A stretch of DNA of 43,045 nt. It comes from Selaginella moellendorffii. Its lineage: Eukaryota > Streptophyta > Lycopodiopsida > Selaginellales > Selaginellaceae. The stretch covers positions 144,959 to 188,003 of the forward strand of contig NW_003314310.1 in the NCBI RefSeq assembly GCF_000143415.4, given 5' to 3'. This document shows, in pieces, positions 9,654-21,560 of the stretch (its first letter is position 1; each line of letters starts with the position of its first letter). Position numbers and translations under genes: made by a program. The notes beneath the pieces are model-generated. The model did no database searches, had not been told where the DNA came from, and saw only the letters and a list, made by a program, of their open reading frames with translations.

Positions 9654-9903
9654 GGTGATCACAGTGGATTGCCACTAGCTCCAACGTGGCGAGAATCCAC
9701 AACTAAGCTGAGGAAGTTTGATGCCAAGACCTGGTATCTGTTGCAAGTGGTAGAAACAAGAAAATATAAGGGAAAAGAAAAGTAAGAGAAAATGCTGCAA
9801 AGTTGAAAAGGGAAATGGAGTGTGAAGTTCTGGATTAGAGGGAAAACCACATGGAGAAAAATCTAAGCCAAAATTGGATGCTCAAATCAGGAAAAGTGAT
9901 AAA
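9654..9903. other. Purine-rich non-coding sequence, probable 3' UTR of element B
   Basis: No domain is visible in either strand. It lies between the B LTR and a 370-bp tandem repeat downstream (minus sense) of the B integrase. Confidence 0.4.
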
Positions 9904-10625
9904 GAGAGAAAAACAAAGGAAAAGAAGAAAAAGAAAGGAAAAACAAGGCACAAACCTAGACTTCAGCCTTATAGGTCCCCAAACCTTCGAGAAGTTCCTC
10001 TAACACGCCCAACTCACCCCTAAAGTTCTGAAAAGTGGAATGAATACATTGTGGTAAATGATAGAGAAGGGAGCTATACATGATGTGATGTAACAAGATT
10101 GGAAGTAGCAGCTGATATGTCATTGGGATTTGATGTAGATTATGCTGCAACCCAGAATGAAGTGGCTTCTATGGCCAAACGAAGCTGGAAGTATGTGGAG
10201 TGAGGAGTTTTGTCTGCTCCACTAGTGAGTGTCTGGATGCTTGTTCTGTGCAGGCCTAACTGACTAAAAAAATGAGAGAAAAACAAAGAAAAAGAAGAAA
10301 AGAAAGGAAAAACAAAGCATGAACCTAGACTCCAGCCTCACAAGTCCCCACACCTCCTCGAACACACCTGGCCCATAGGGAAGAAAGTGAAGTGGAGTGA
10401 ATGCATTGTGGTAGATGATAGAGAAGAGGGCTATGCATGATGTGATGTAACAAGACTAGAAGTAGCAGCTGATATGTCATCAGGATTTGATGTAGAACTT
10501 GTTGCAACCCAGGATGAAGTGTCTTCTATGGCCAAATGCAGCTGGAAGTACATGGAGTGAGGAGTTTTGTCTCCTCCATTGGTGAGTGTCTGGATGCCTA
10601 TTTTGTGCAGTAACTGATTGATGAA
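9904..10625 (-). repeat. Tandem duplication, ~370-bp unit, in the 3' region of element B
   Basis: Unit 1 starts GAGAGAAAAACAAAG at 9904 and unit 2 starts the same way at 10274. Both then run in parallel through AACCTAGACT.CAGCCT, ATGATGTGATGTAACAAGA, GTAGCAGCTGATATGTCAT and GAGTGTCTGGATGC. The frames inside give similar meaningless peptides, so this is duplicated untranslated sequence. Confidence 0.8.
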
Positions 10626-10828
10626 AAGAGCTGAAATGTCCCTGGATTTGCTATAAGTGTAATGGTTCAAGCTGTATCTTTTGTCTCCAACATCCAAAAA
10701 ATGTGATTTTTGTTGCGTTGTATTGCTGAATGTCTTCCAGATAGAGTGATGCTAGAAGATTCCAAGTACCATATATGAATGGTGTAGAAATGATGAGAAA
10801 CCAAGAGTGGGTAGTTGTGATGATGGAA

Positions 10829-11639
10829 TGCAGTGATTATGAAAGTGAATAGGGTAATGATTTGTGAATGGATGTGTTCCTTAAAGTGATAAAGACAAAA
10901 ACCTGGGAACCAAGGGGAAAGGCCAAAAGATGAACGAGCTCCTGGATGAGTGGAGTTAAGGCCACCTTGAGGCTGGAACCCAAGCTTGAGCTTGTGTCAG
11001 AAAGAGCATATAGGCCTTGAATGGTGGATTCAAGTCCCGTAGAAGAACCAACTGTCCCAGTGCGAACTCATCATCTAGCTTGGCACAGTCCTTTTGGGCT
11101 TTGAGTTTGCATTTTGCAGCCTGGAGGTGATCAATGGCTGCCTGTCCTTGTTCATCCAAGGTGATGATGTCCCAGGCTTGAGCCTGTAACTTCTCATCTG
11201 CTGTAAGTCATGTGTCTACATCGTGTCGAAGTGAAAGTGATAGTGATGGAACTGTGAGCTCCAGGGGAAGGATGGCCTCTATGCCATAAACCAAAGAGAA
11301 AGGAGTGGCTGAGATGGAAGACTTGAAGGATGTCCTGAAAGCCCAGAGTGCAGTTGCCAAGTGGTCGTGCCCTTTGTGAGGATGATCGGCGATCAGCTTG
11401 CCAAGGATGGACTTTAAGATCTTATTGGAGGATTCTGCCTAGCCGTTTGCTTGAGAGAAATGGCTGCTACTCAGAGTGTGTTGAACGTCCAGCCTTTCCA
11501 TGAGGTGCTCAACCACTCAGCTAAAAAATGCTCCTCCATGATCGGAGATGAAGACTACTGGGATGCCAAATCTGCAAATGGTTGATTCATAGAGGAACTT
11601 TACCATGGAAAGTTGATCTGCATGTCGATCTGTATCTTA
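10829..11639 (-). pseudogene. Element B integrase C-terminal region, duplicated copy 1
   Basis: On the minus strand this copy contains LDEQGQAAIDHLQAAKCKLK and QLVLLRDL (10956-11159). Towards the right are relics of SFSLVYGIEAV and of the NGQAESSNKIL region. It lacks the ~200 bp that in copy 2 hold the C-terminal YTLVDEDGHELPH segment. The right end breaks at 11639, directly before an AATGCAGTGATTATG string that also starts this unit near 10829, so the duplication joined at a short identical sequence. Many frameshifts are present. Confidence 0.7.
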
Positions 11640-12700
11640 GAATGCAGTGATTATGAAAGTGAATAGAGTGATGATTTATGAATGTAAGTGGATAGAAATG
11701 AAGAGGAGGATGTGTTCCTGAAAGTGATAAAGACAAGAACTTGGGAACCAAGGGGAAAGGCCAGAAGATGAAAAAACTCCTGGACGAGTGGAGTTAAGGC
11801 CACTTTGAGGCTGGAACCCAAGCTTGAGCTTGTGTCGGCAAGAGCATATGGGCTGGTAGGACATGAGATACAAGTGAAAATAACAAAGAAAAGAAAAGAA
11901 AGTGAAAAGAAAGGAAAGAGGTCACCGGATGTTGAGGTGGCTATGGTTATAAGCATGGGGAAGCTCATGACCATCCTCATCAACCAAGGTGTAAGAACTG
12001 TGACCAAGACACTGCTGGATGAAGAATGGTGCCTGCCACTTTAGAGAGAACTTGAATGGTGGATTAAAGTCACGTAGAAGAACCAGCTGTCCCGATGGCA
12101 ACTCACCATCTAGCTTGGCACGGTCCTTTTGGGCTTTGAGTTTGCATTTTGCAGCCTGGAGGTGATCAGCAGCTGCCTGTCATTGTTCATCCAAGGTGAT
12201 GATGTCCCAGGCCCGAGCCTGTAACTTCTCATCTGCTGTAAGTCGTGTGTCTACATTGTGTCAAAGTGAAAGTAACAGTGATGGAACTGTGAACTCCACT
12301 GGAAGGACGGCCTCTATGCCATAAACCAAAGAGAAAGGAGTGGCTGAGATGGAAGACTTGAAGGATGTCCTGAAAGCCCAAAGTGCAGTTGCCAAGTGGT
12401 CGTGCCCTTTGCGAGGAGGATCAGCGATCAGCTTGCCAAGGATGGATTTAAGATCTTGTTGGAGGATTCTGCCTGGCCATTTTCTTGAGAGAAATGGCTG
12501 CTACTCAGAGTGTGTTGAATGTCCAGCCTTTTCATGAGATGCTCAACCACTTGGCTCAAAAATGCTCCTCCATGATTGGAGATGAAGACTGCTAGGATGC
12601 CAAATTTGCAAATGATTGATTCATAGAGGAACTTTGCCATGGAAAGTTGATCTGCATGTCGAAGAGGAACTATTTCAACCCACTTTGTGAAGTAATCAGT
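11640..12700 (-). pseudogene. Element B integrase, copy 2, cut by element L
   Basis: Minus-strand segments in order: FTKWVEIVPLRHADQ (12640-12690), FLYESIICKFGILAVFIS, HGGAFLSQVVEHLMKRLDIQH, ENGQAESSNKIL, an LDEQ..AA.HLQAAK relic, and YTLVDEDGHELPHAYNHSH (about 11920-12000), followed by a pyrimidine-rich tail. The core is cut at 12700. It resumes at 20005 with HRYLLVATDY, so the ancestral wording ...LLVATDYFTKWVEI... is restored when L and one TCAGT are removed. Stops and frameshifts make it inactive. Confidence 0.85.
12696..12700. repeat. Target site duplication, left copy (TCAGT)
   Basis: TCAGT directly before the left LTR equals TCAGT at 20005-20009 directly after the right LTR. Confidence 0.92.
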
Positions 12701-12725
12701 TGTAGCGCACGTGGTTTTGACCCTT

Positions 12726-12752
12726 TATCCTATGGTGATTTACCATAGGATA
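12726..12752. other. Perfect hairpin in the L LTR
   Basis: Arms TATCCTATGGT and ACCATAGGATA (11 bp, perfect) enclose the loop GATTT. It is conserved without change in the right LTR at 18884-18910. In minus sense it lies near the LTR 3' end (U5), where a stem could affect primer use or RNA packaging; that role is inference. Confidence 0.8.
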
Positions 12753-12786
12753 ACACCACGAAGCGGAACCTAAACCCTTTTTGTGC

Positions 12787-12820
12787 CACGTGACAGATGC
12801 CACGTGTCACATACCACGTG
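12787..12820. promoter_or_regulatory. Three G-boxes (CACGTG) spaced exactly 14 bp
   Basis: CACGTG lies at 12787-12792, 12801-12806 and 12815-12820. In the right LTR the outer two are kept (18945, 18973) and the middle one is CATGTG. CACGTG is the core bound by plant bZIP and bHLH factors. The regular spacing puts the sites about 1.3 helical turns apart. Function is not shown by sequence alone. Confidence 0.6.
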
Positions 12821-13858
12821 TCCAAAGGACAGTGGTGTGGAACCCGAGGTTCAAGGCATTGGGCCACTGAATGAAGGAACGGTGCCAAACTCCCAAGTAT
12901 GGAGCCAAGGAGTGATGGAACCGGACCACAGAGCAACTCCCGAGCATACAACCCAAAGAGCGAAAGGACAGGAGGCCAGAGCGACTTGGAATAGTCCTGG
13001 AGCAATCAACATCCTAATGCTAGGACCAGCATGCAAAATGGAGCCAAATGGAGTCTGGCGCTGTTTCAGCATACCAGTGGCCTAACGTGAGGACATGGGT
13101 ACTCCCCAGCTAGCATGGAATGGAACTTGGGCTTAGACCCAAGCCGGATGCAGAACAAGGATAGGCATGCAAGTGGGAGCTAAACTATGCCTCAGGTTGG
13201 TCACCCATGCCCGACCTACCTACTATCCCTACTATACATTTGGAATCCCCCACAGCCCCCCCCCCCCCCCCCCTCCCCCTTGAGGAACACACGCTTTGGA
13301 CTTTCACCCCAAGCCTCCCTTAGTATCAGGAGTTAGTCTCTAGGACAAGCTCGAAACTTACTAAATATGGAATGACGCTAGATTGCAAATTTGGACACAG
13401 GATGAACACCATTGTGTTCAGGCTAATCTTTATATTCTGTAGATATGCCAAATAAGCAAATCTAGACACTTTCCATAAATAGCATTTGGGACCGAAATGA
13501 GACTAACACAAAGGGCATGATAGCGAAGGTGTTTGGCAGACACAGTAAACTATCATTTAGCGATATTGAGGGACCAATCTCAATACGCAAGGGTTCTTGT
13601 CAAGCCAGTGCAAGACAAAGCAAAAGAGAACTAAAAAGCTAGGCCAAGTATGCTTGGCTAAATAGAGATTTAGGAATTCTATCCTTATGCTCATCCGGCC
13701 AAGTACAGATGCAAAGTCCAGTTTGCTAACACTTGAACAAGAGGGACTAATAAAGGGTCTAGCAATACCAACCTTCTGCCATCGTGGCAGTAAAGAAAGA
13801 GTGTCCATAAGGATTAGCTGACAGGTAACTTTCAATACTCGAAGTCACATTCGCGACA

Positions 13859-13871
13859 CTCTCCCCCCCTT
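13859..13871 (-). promoter_or_regulatory. Polypurine tract of element L
   Basis: Reads AAGGGGGGGAGAG on the minus strand immediately before the 3' LTR start, the expected place for the plus-strand primer. The right LTR is not followed by this sequence, which confirms the LTR boundary at 13858. Confidence 0.85.
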
Positions 13872-16800
13872 GTGAAGATCGACGTCCTCGTCGATGCATA
13901 CTCGAGTCTAGAATACCGCCAAGGAAACAACTCCAGAAAAAGTTCATGGTATTCACACTATGTGAAAAATGCACTAACTTAAATGAGTTAGGAGGCAACC
14001 TCTTTGTCTAACGCGGATGCGCTACCAGCTCAGACACCTTCTGGCCGTCGCCGACAAGGAAATGACCAACGGAATTAGCCACCCTTGCTGCTCTGGGAGT
14101 CACCTAGCTTACAAAAGTGTGATATGCCCCTGCCCACAAGGACATAGAGAGAGAAGCCAGAGGCCCCAACCCTCATAAGCAAAAAAACCAAACCCATCGG
14201 TAAGGTTTAGATAGACTACTGTAAACAGGCAGTTAGAGTTGTTTACACGGTCATGCCCTTTGAATGGAATAAGGAACATTGACAGAGAGGTGGGTGATAT
14301 GACTAGTCGACAGTAACTACCCCATGACTAAAGATTTCACTATGCACACGAAGTGCCGAAGCTAGTCTGCCCATTACTGGCCCAAACTCAAAGATCAATA
14401 GATGGACAATATCAAAGTCAGAGACAATGATATCTTAGAGACTTAAGTATCTGTGAGTAAATCTTAGATTAGAACACAAAAGTATTCCAAGTAAGTTATC
14501 ATCTGATAAACTAGTATTATAAGATAGGAACCACCAAGATCATCATGTTTGGAAAACATAGGAGTCACCATCCAACAAAATTCAATAGCAAGTATATCAT
14601 CAAGGAAACTCAATGATGAAACTTCACTATCGAAGATGGCAGATAGTATGCCAAACAACTTACTAAAGATAACTCAAAGAACACAAAGTATTATTGACTG
14701 GCAAGCAAAATGCTTGCGAATGTATCTTCCAAAGGAAATAACATCCCAATCTATCAAATCTAACTCAAGCAATAATCAACAAAACAGAATGAATGCGGTA
14801 AAACCAGCAAACACCCATTCATGCCAACTATCACAGAAGCCAATCTGAATAGATCCCGGTCAACAATACTAAGGAACTAGAGTTGCAAGTGTCAGCAACA
14901 TCCTACTGATGTCTCAAACCCAAAAGACCAATCCAGAGCAAACCACAAAAAACATGTGGTATTGCGAAAAGCCAAAAGCTATCAAAGAGAACAACTAACT
15001 ATCATGAAAGACCATTAATCATCCCATCAATAAAAGATATGCATAATCATCATCAACGAAGGAATCCACCATCTCGAAAAACAGCAAATCATTTTATATC
15101 AACAACAATCAAGCAAAACTTTTTGACAAGGATAATCAAGTATCCTAGATGATAGTCAATCGTCACTAATGATTGCCAGATGCATAAGCCAACTTCAACA
15201 TTGAAGCTAATAAGCCAAAATGCCTTTCCCAACAACTTCAAACAAATGGACCACGAGCATGATAACTTAAGGAACCAAAAGCTCGAAAAAGTCTATAGCT
15301 AAGTTTTGCCTAACAATGATCACAAGTCTTGCATGAACGAATTTCAATGCTAAAGAAGAAATCATGGTACAACCCACAATATTCTCCTCAACACATCCAT
15401 AAGCCAAACTTCATAATGCTAAAGCTAATGAAGAGTATATTTGCATCAATCCAAAAGCTAAGCATAATGAAACTATGCTCAACAAGTGACCACCAAACAA
15501 TCTTCCATAAATCCATGTACAGCAAGGCATAACTCACTTCATAACAAGCACAAAAAGAATCATCAATAATTGATATATCTCAATTCAAATCCAACAAGGA
15601 TTCAAACATTCAAATATCGATCACTAACTCTTCCACTTGTAAGGTTAGTATCGTCCACGATTGAATCACTTTTCAAGGAAAAGCTAAAGCTCAACCCTCT
15701 ACTAAATAATCTTATTTAGAACACAACTAACTCAAACTTGCCACTCAGTTCATTTGAACGTCAACACAGTTGCTAACTAGCAAATGCACGAATGCCAATA
15801 ACACAAAGCCATAGCCCCAAATCATCAACACTATTTTTATCAAGACTAATGAAACTCAATATCAATCCTAAGGATAGACATCTCATCTCACTTGAATCTC
15901 AACATCAATAATATCAATGACAAGGCATAACTTCAATGCCATCAGCACCAAATAAAGCTAGAAGAAAGCCAGAGTGAATTACCATCCAAACTCTCTAGCA
16001 ATTAAGCTAACCAAAGTCGAAGATACTTTAGTCAGTATCCAAGACTAATCCTTCAGCAAAACTCAGTTACAGATAACACTTCCTCAAGGAGTGAATCACC
16101 ATATCAAAGACTCTATGAAATCCAACACTACAGACTAAACATAACCAAATGTCATTGACAAAGGAATCAATATGCCAACATGGAAAATTCATATAAGTCT
16201 AACGACACGATCCTCCGCAACACCATCCGGTAAAGCAAGCCCATCACTACTAAATCATTATCAAGTGAAGCAAGTGTCAAACAGTCCTCGACAAAGTCTA
16301 CAAGCAATCACTAGTTGCAAAGCAACTAATAATCAATTTTTCAACTTGCCTTCACAAGACCCAAACACTAAACTCACATCATCGAGTTATACACTTGTCC
16401 AACATAAACGTGATACCTCAGGTACGAGATAAAGGTTCATAGACAAGCACAAACTAAATGACTACTCGAATCCAACTCAACCGCAATAAACTCACTAATG
16501 CATTTAGCCAATAGCTCTGAGCATGCCTTGAAGAGGCTAGCTATGCATGATCAACACTCAGTTGGAACCAAAGTGAAGACCATAAGATGGACTCATATCG
16601 ATACACAACCTCCACTTAGACAAAGCTATAGTACGGGTACCAACATCTCAACTGCAAATAACGAAGTTGGACATCACCATCCTCAGCCAAGATGCAGGGC
16701 CACTAAGGCCAAGTCAAGATCAGTGAGAGCTCACTACTCTCATAGAGTCTTAACAAAATGCAAGGTGCAACCTACCACCATGCATAATACTATAGAAGAA

Positions 16801-18845
16801 AGGCATAAGAGTCACCCTTCTTAGAAAAGTGCAATGGCCACTTTTCTACACCAACTCTAGACTCTATCCAACTTAATTGCATTAGCCCCAAAAGTTAATA
16901 TCCCTTTCGGGTTGTATTATACAAATTACCTACTAAAGTTTAAGCCAACCAAAGTCAACTCCAACCTTTTCACTAGTTTGTATTGACTTACAAAAACAGA
17001 ATGGTTTTTGAGCAAGATGATCAACAGATCAGCCATTGGAAAAATCTAAGAAAATTTGTGGAAAAAATTTTCCATCCTAGAGAAAGAATGACTCTCAGTC
17101 CAGGAATACAAACTTTCAAGACTCAACCAACTTCTTTCTACTAACAATTTCACATAAGTTTACCTCAACACCAATTCTCATAATCCAACAGTATGCTTAA
17201 GCATCGAACATCTTTTTGCCCATACTTTCGACATTCAACACCGACATCCATAAAATGCAAAATGAACATCCAAGGCTTGATCACGAAGACCACATCTTCG
17301 GATATCCACATTGCACTAACACTCTTCTTCATTCACCTTCAAGATCCAATGTGAAGCCAAAACACTAACAAGAAAAATGACATGGAAAATCAAGCTCTAA
17401 GGAAAATTCCTCATCACTTGAACAACAATGCCACTTTCACTAACACAAGTGCTAGCAAAGTCAATGCTTCAACTACACAATTTCTCCATCCAATAATTTA
17501 CTCCAAGTGTTAACAGATCAACTGACAAGCCATAGCAAGTGAATGCTAAAACCCTTTTCCAACACCTCATGGGCAAACTCTTATGGAAACAAGGTACCAA
17601 CTTAAGCTTAGCATATCATAGATCATTATTGAGAATCCAGTTAAAGCTACTACAACGCTACTATGTGCAAGTACACTAGCTTCACCATCAACCACTTTGG
17701 GGTTGATCATTATTTAACCAAGCAACTTCGTAAACACATTTCTCATTATCATATGGATATGATATAAAATCATAATGACTTGATCATCAATTGAGTAACA
17801 CTACGAGCAATGCCAATGTCATTACTTTAAAGTGTTTATGTGAGCATCAATTCGACAAAATGCAACATAAATGCCACACTCCACCAATAGAGACTTACAA
17901 CACTGAACACTACTAACTTTTGTTCACAACACAGATAAGCCCATGCTGCTCTCTTTCTGACCAAACTCAAAACTAATCTAACACAAAACTACTCAAGGAG
18001 CAATAGCAAAGTTCCCCGGAAAAGAATTGAGCATTGCAACCCAAGTCTTCCAATAGCAAGTCTAGACAAAATAGTTTAGCGCTTCACTACTATCCATCCC
18101 ACAACTCACCATTTGTAAGACCATCATCTCCAAGATGTGTCAAGGTAGAGATTCTTGATTGCACAATGTGAATACAAACAATGAGTTAACACCTTGTTGC
18201 AAACCATCTCTCTAAGAAGAGAAAATGATTTACATGTTTGATCCTTCGTCCCTGACGACTCTCTTTTCAGTCTCATCTTTGACTAAACCTTAAGCTTGCA
18301 TTCGCACTACCTTCAGTCTAATCTAAGAAAAGTTTATGAGAGAGCACGGTAATAACTACTCGAACCAATAAACTAATCCCTACAGTCTTGATTGATCCAC
18401 TTGTATTCATACCTAGGAAGGATCCACTAGTGCCATGCTAAACAGCTATGGACCAGCCTATTTGCCACTCATAGCAAACCCAGGGTAGATTTACTTTCAC
18501 CCATGATACATGGAACAACTCATGGAACCACTAGAATAACTCATGGAACCATCGATAGGCTAACATTAATCCTGCCAACTCAAAGTGTAACCTCGAGTTG
18601 CTAATGTGCCTCACTCATGAGCCCAAGTGTAAACTCGTGTAAACGGAACAACTCAATCCCTTTTATGAGCCCAAGAGCAAGCTCACATTATCATGGTACA
18701 AAAAGGTAACAAAAACCATACCCAAGGTACCAATGCGAAGTCTTTGCACCCAAACGTGTACCCACTCAGATCATCGTTTTCATCTCTACGTATGCAACGA
18801 GACTAGTTGCCCAATCTCATTGGATAGTACTCGCTGAGACGTAAC
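13872..18845 (-). other. Non-coding interior of element L
   Basis: About 5 kb without any gag, PR, RT, RH or INT motif in six frames. The plus strand is poor in G: for 15901-15960 the count is A 28, C 14, T 12, G 6, so the sense (minus) strand is poor in C. The two longest plus-strand frames (16172-16432 and 16498-16824) run antisense to the element and carry no known domain. No tandem repeat was found inside. Confidence 0.75.
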
Positions 18846-18856
18846 CTTTGATACCA
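18846..18856 (-). promoter_or_regulatory. Primer binding site of element L
   Basis: The minus strand reads TGGTATCAAAG two bases after the right LTR, one base from the initiator tRNA-Met site. It is the same variant as the PBS at 33-43. Confidence 0.85.
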
Positions 18857-18858
18857 AA

Positions 18859-20004
18859 TGTAGCGCACGTGGTTTTGACCCTTTATCCTATGGTGATTTA
18901 CCATAGGATAACACCACGAATCGGAACCTAAACCCTTTTTGTGCCACGTGACAGATGCCATGTGTCACATGCCACGTGTCCAAAGGACAGTGGTGTGGAA
19001 CCTGAGGTTTAGGGCCTTGGGCCACTGAACGAAGGAACGGTGCCAAACTCCTAAGCATGGAGTCAAGGAGTGATGGAACTGGACCACAAAGCAACTCTCA
19101 AGCATACAGCCCAAAGAGCGAAGGGACAGGAGCCCGGAGCGACTTGGAATAGTCCTGGAGCAATCAGCATCCTAATGCCAGGACCAGCATGCAAAATGGA
19201 GCCAAATGGAGTCTGGCGCTATTTCAGCATATCAGTGGCCTAACATGAGGACATGGGTACTCCATCAGCTAGCATGGAATGGAACTTGGGCTTAGACCCA
19301 AGCCAGATGCAGAACAAGGACAAGCACACAAGTAGGAGCTAGACTATGCCTCAGGTTGGTCGGCCATGCCCAACCTACCCACTATCCCTACTATACATTT
19401 GGAACCCCCCACAGTCCTCCTCCCCCTTGAGGAACACATGCTTTGGGCTTTCACCCCAAGCCTCCCTTAGTATCAGGAGTTAGTCTCTGGGACAAGCTTG
19501 AAACTTACTAAATATGGAATGGTGCTAGATTGCAAATTTAGACACAGGATGAACACCATTGTGTTTAGACCAATCTCTACATTCTGTAGATATGCCAAAT
19601 AAGCAAATCTAGACACTTTCCATAAATAGCATTTAGGACCGAAATAAGACTAACACAAAGGGCATGATAGCGAGGTGTTTGGCAGACATGGTAAGCTATC
19701 ATCTAGTGATATTGAGGGACCAATCTCAATACGCGAGGGTTCTTGTCAAGCCAGTGCAAGACAGAGCAAAAGAGAACTAAAAAGCCGGGCCAAGTATGCT
19801 TGGGTAAATAGACATTTAGGAATTCCGTCCTTATGCTCATCCGGCCAAGTACAGATGCAAAGTCTAGTTTACTAACACTTGAACAAGAGGGACTAATAAA
19901 GGGTTCAGCAATACAGACCTCCTGCCATCGTGGCAGTAAGGAAAGAGTGTCTGTAAGGATTAGCCGACAGGTAACTTTTGATACCCGAAGTCACATTCGC
20001 GACA
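18859..20004 (-). repeat. Right LTR of element L (5' LTR in minus sense)
   Basis: Begins TGTAGCGCACG, ends CGCGACA, 1146 bp. It carries the same hairpin and two of three G-boxes. It is followed directly by the second TCAGT. Confidence 0.93.
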
Positions 20005-20140
20005 TCAGTGGCCACGAGGAGATATCGATGACTATAAACCATATTATAGTGGTAGAGCATGTTGGCACGCTACCATTCTCTAGTATGAAATTGCCTTTTA
20101 ATCTTGGAAATATAGATAAAGTTGATTCTTTGATGTGATA
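20005..20140 (-). pseudogene. Element B integrase core, upstream piece
   Basis: Reading leftward on the minus strand, NMVYSHRYLLVATDY leads straight into FTKWVEI at 12690 once element L is removed. This is the beta-strand region of the integrase core where plant Ty3 elements usually read HRYILVATDYFTKWVEA. Beyond about 20070 the match fades and no zinc-binding domain is visible. Confidence 0.7.
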
Positions 20141-20929
20141 TTACTTTTGAGTCTTTCGAAAGATTTCAATTTCTTTTATTATCATTCACAAACAACTCCC
20201 AAAAACTTTTAGTGAGGATTCACTACAAAAATACATCTTGGTCTTATCATATGAGAGGACTGTGATATAGGCAAGCAATAGAGTTTTTAGTATGAATTAA
20301 TATGTAAATTATAAATGTCATAGAATGGTCTATGGAGTAGATTTCTTGGTGCTTTCCAACATTCTGTTTATTTCTTCATTTCTCTTGCTCTGAACTATTG
20401 TTTCAGAAGTAACAGGACCATTTTTATCAATCATGATAGTTGTTTCTACATTCCTAGATGGGTAATAAAGACTAGAAGTGTAATATAGAGATTGTGGTAA
20501 TGAAATAAAATTAGCATTCTCACATTCTTTTGCATTACAGCTTTTATTCATAGATCTTGTATTTTCCTTGCTTCCTATCTTCTCAAAAACCCTAAAAAAA
20601 TCTTTTGAATGAAGGAATAATATCTACAGCTGTAAAAGTATTCAAAATATTAAGTAGTCAAATAAAAATATGACAACTGTAACAATAGTCATAATAAAAT
20701 AATATAACTTTATAAAAGATAGGTTCTCGTGAACTTTGTGTTTTTTAAACAATTCAATCTTATAGAAACTTTTAACTCAAATATTTACATATTTAAATAT
20801 TTTAAAGTTTGTTAGAACCTTCATTTGTTCAATTTAAATTTCCTTTGTAAGACTTCTAGTTGATTGTGTTGACTTGAGTTGACTTGTGTTGAATTGAGCT
20901 CAACTCAACTATAGACCATCCCCACTTTA
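20141..20929. other. AT-rich unassigned stretch within element B
   Basis: A minus-strand frame of 73 codons (20330-20551) matches no family I recognise. PR and RT of element B would be expected between its gag (20930-21560) and integrase, but no trace is visible, so that part appears deleted or replaced. Confidence 0.45.
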
Positions 20930-21560
20930 GCTCTTGTACAAAGGCAGCAACCATGGTTGTCTCTATAAAGTCTGGGATTTGAGTGAGGTATAGCTTCTAG
21001 TGTTGCTTGAACCACCAGATATACTCGACAACATACTTATGTAGTGCTTGCTGAAAAGAAAAAAGCTTGGTGTAGAGTTATTAGAGATCCTTCTCCTGTC
21101 TAAACATCTTGAGGAAGAGCCTCTTCACCTCTATATATCGTTCCTACTCTATATCCAAGAGTGACTTTGCCCAAAGTTGGGCTTGTCCATGCACCGATTG
21201 AAGGAAGTGGTTGCACCTACCCGCATCCACCGTGATTCCATTTGAGTCACAAAAGACTTCAAATTCTACTATATGGCTCCATGTTAATGAAGCTTGTGAA
21301 GAGAGGTAAATCCATACTATACTGTAGGATATGGACTGGATTAACTATCTCTACTGGCTGTTGTAAATCTCCAAACAAGGTATCTACTGAATCTAGTGAA
21401 TCCTCCTCGTCCAAGATGAATTGGTGGAAATCAAGCTCTTGTCTTAAAAGTGAAAATTTGCCTTTAAGAGTGCAAACTGGTGCTTTCCAGATGGATCCTC
21501 TAGATGATTGTGAATGTGTTGTCACTAGCAAAAAATGTTTAAATCACTGCAAATGCCCAA
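20930..21560 (-). pseudogene. Gag-like remnant of element B
   Basis: On the minus strand a 90-codon frame (21259-21531) runs into GITVDAGRCNHFLQSVHGQAQ, KSLLDIE, then RLFLKMFRQEKD, FSFQQALHKYVVEYIWWFKQ and a decayed helix to AAFVQELKW. The pattern (F...F.....L..Q...YV.EF) is the usual capsid fold of plant Ty3 gag. Stops interrupt it. Its orientation and its place between the two B LTRs fit a gag of element B. Confidence 0.5.

Larger units (their letters stand above)
12701..13858 (-). repeat. Left LTR of element L (3' LTR in minus sense)
   Basis: Begins TGTAGCGCACG and ends TCGCGACA. It is nearly the same as 18859-20004 apart from scattered substitutions and a C-run (13257-13273) that is much shorter in the other copy. 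Near the left end are a 27-nt hairpin (12726-12752) and three G-boxes. Confidence 0.93.
12701..20004 (-). mobile_element. Complete non-coding LTR retrotransposon (element L, LARD-like)
   Basis: It has two ~1.15-kb LTRs (12701-13858 and 18859-20004), a Met-type PBS on the minus strand at 18846-18856 and a C-rich tract at 13859-13871 that reads as a polypurine tract on the minus strand. An exact 5-bp target duplication TCAGT flanks it (12696-12700 and 20005-20009). Total ~7.3 kb. The 5.0-kb interior has no gag or pol trace in any frame; its longest frames (~110 codons) match nothing I know. This fits a large retrotransposon derivative that would need proteins supplied by another element. Its place inside the B integrase shows it is younger than B. 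Confidence 0.92.

Noticed and set aside
16498-16824. 108-codon frame inside element L as a coding gene
   Set aside because: It runs antisense to the element, has no known domain, and is the length expected by chance in 5 kb.
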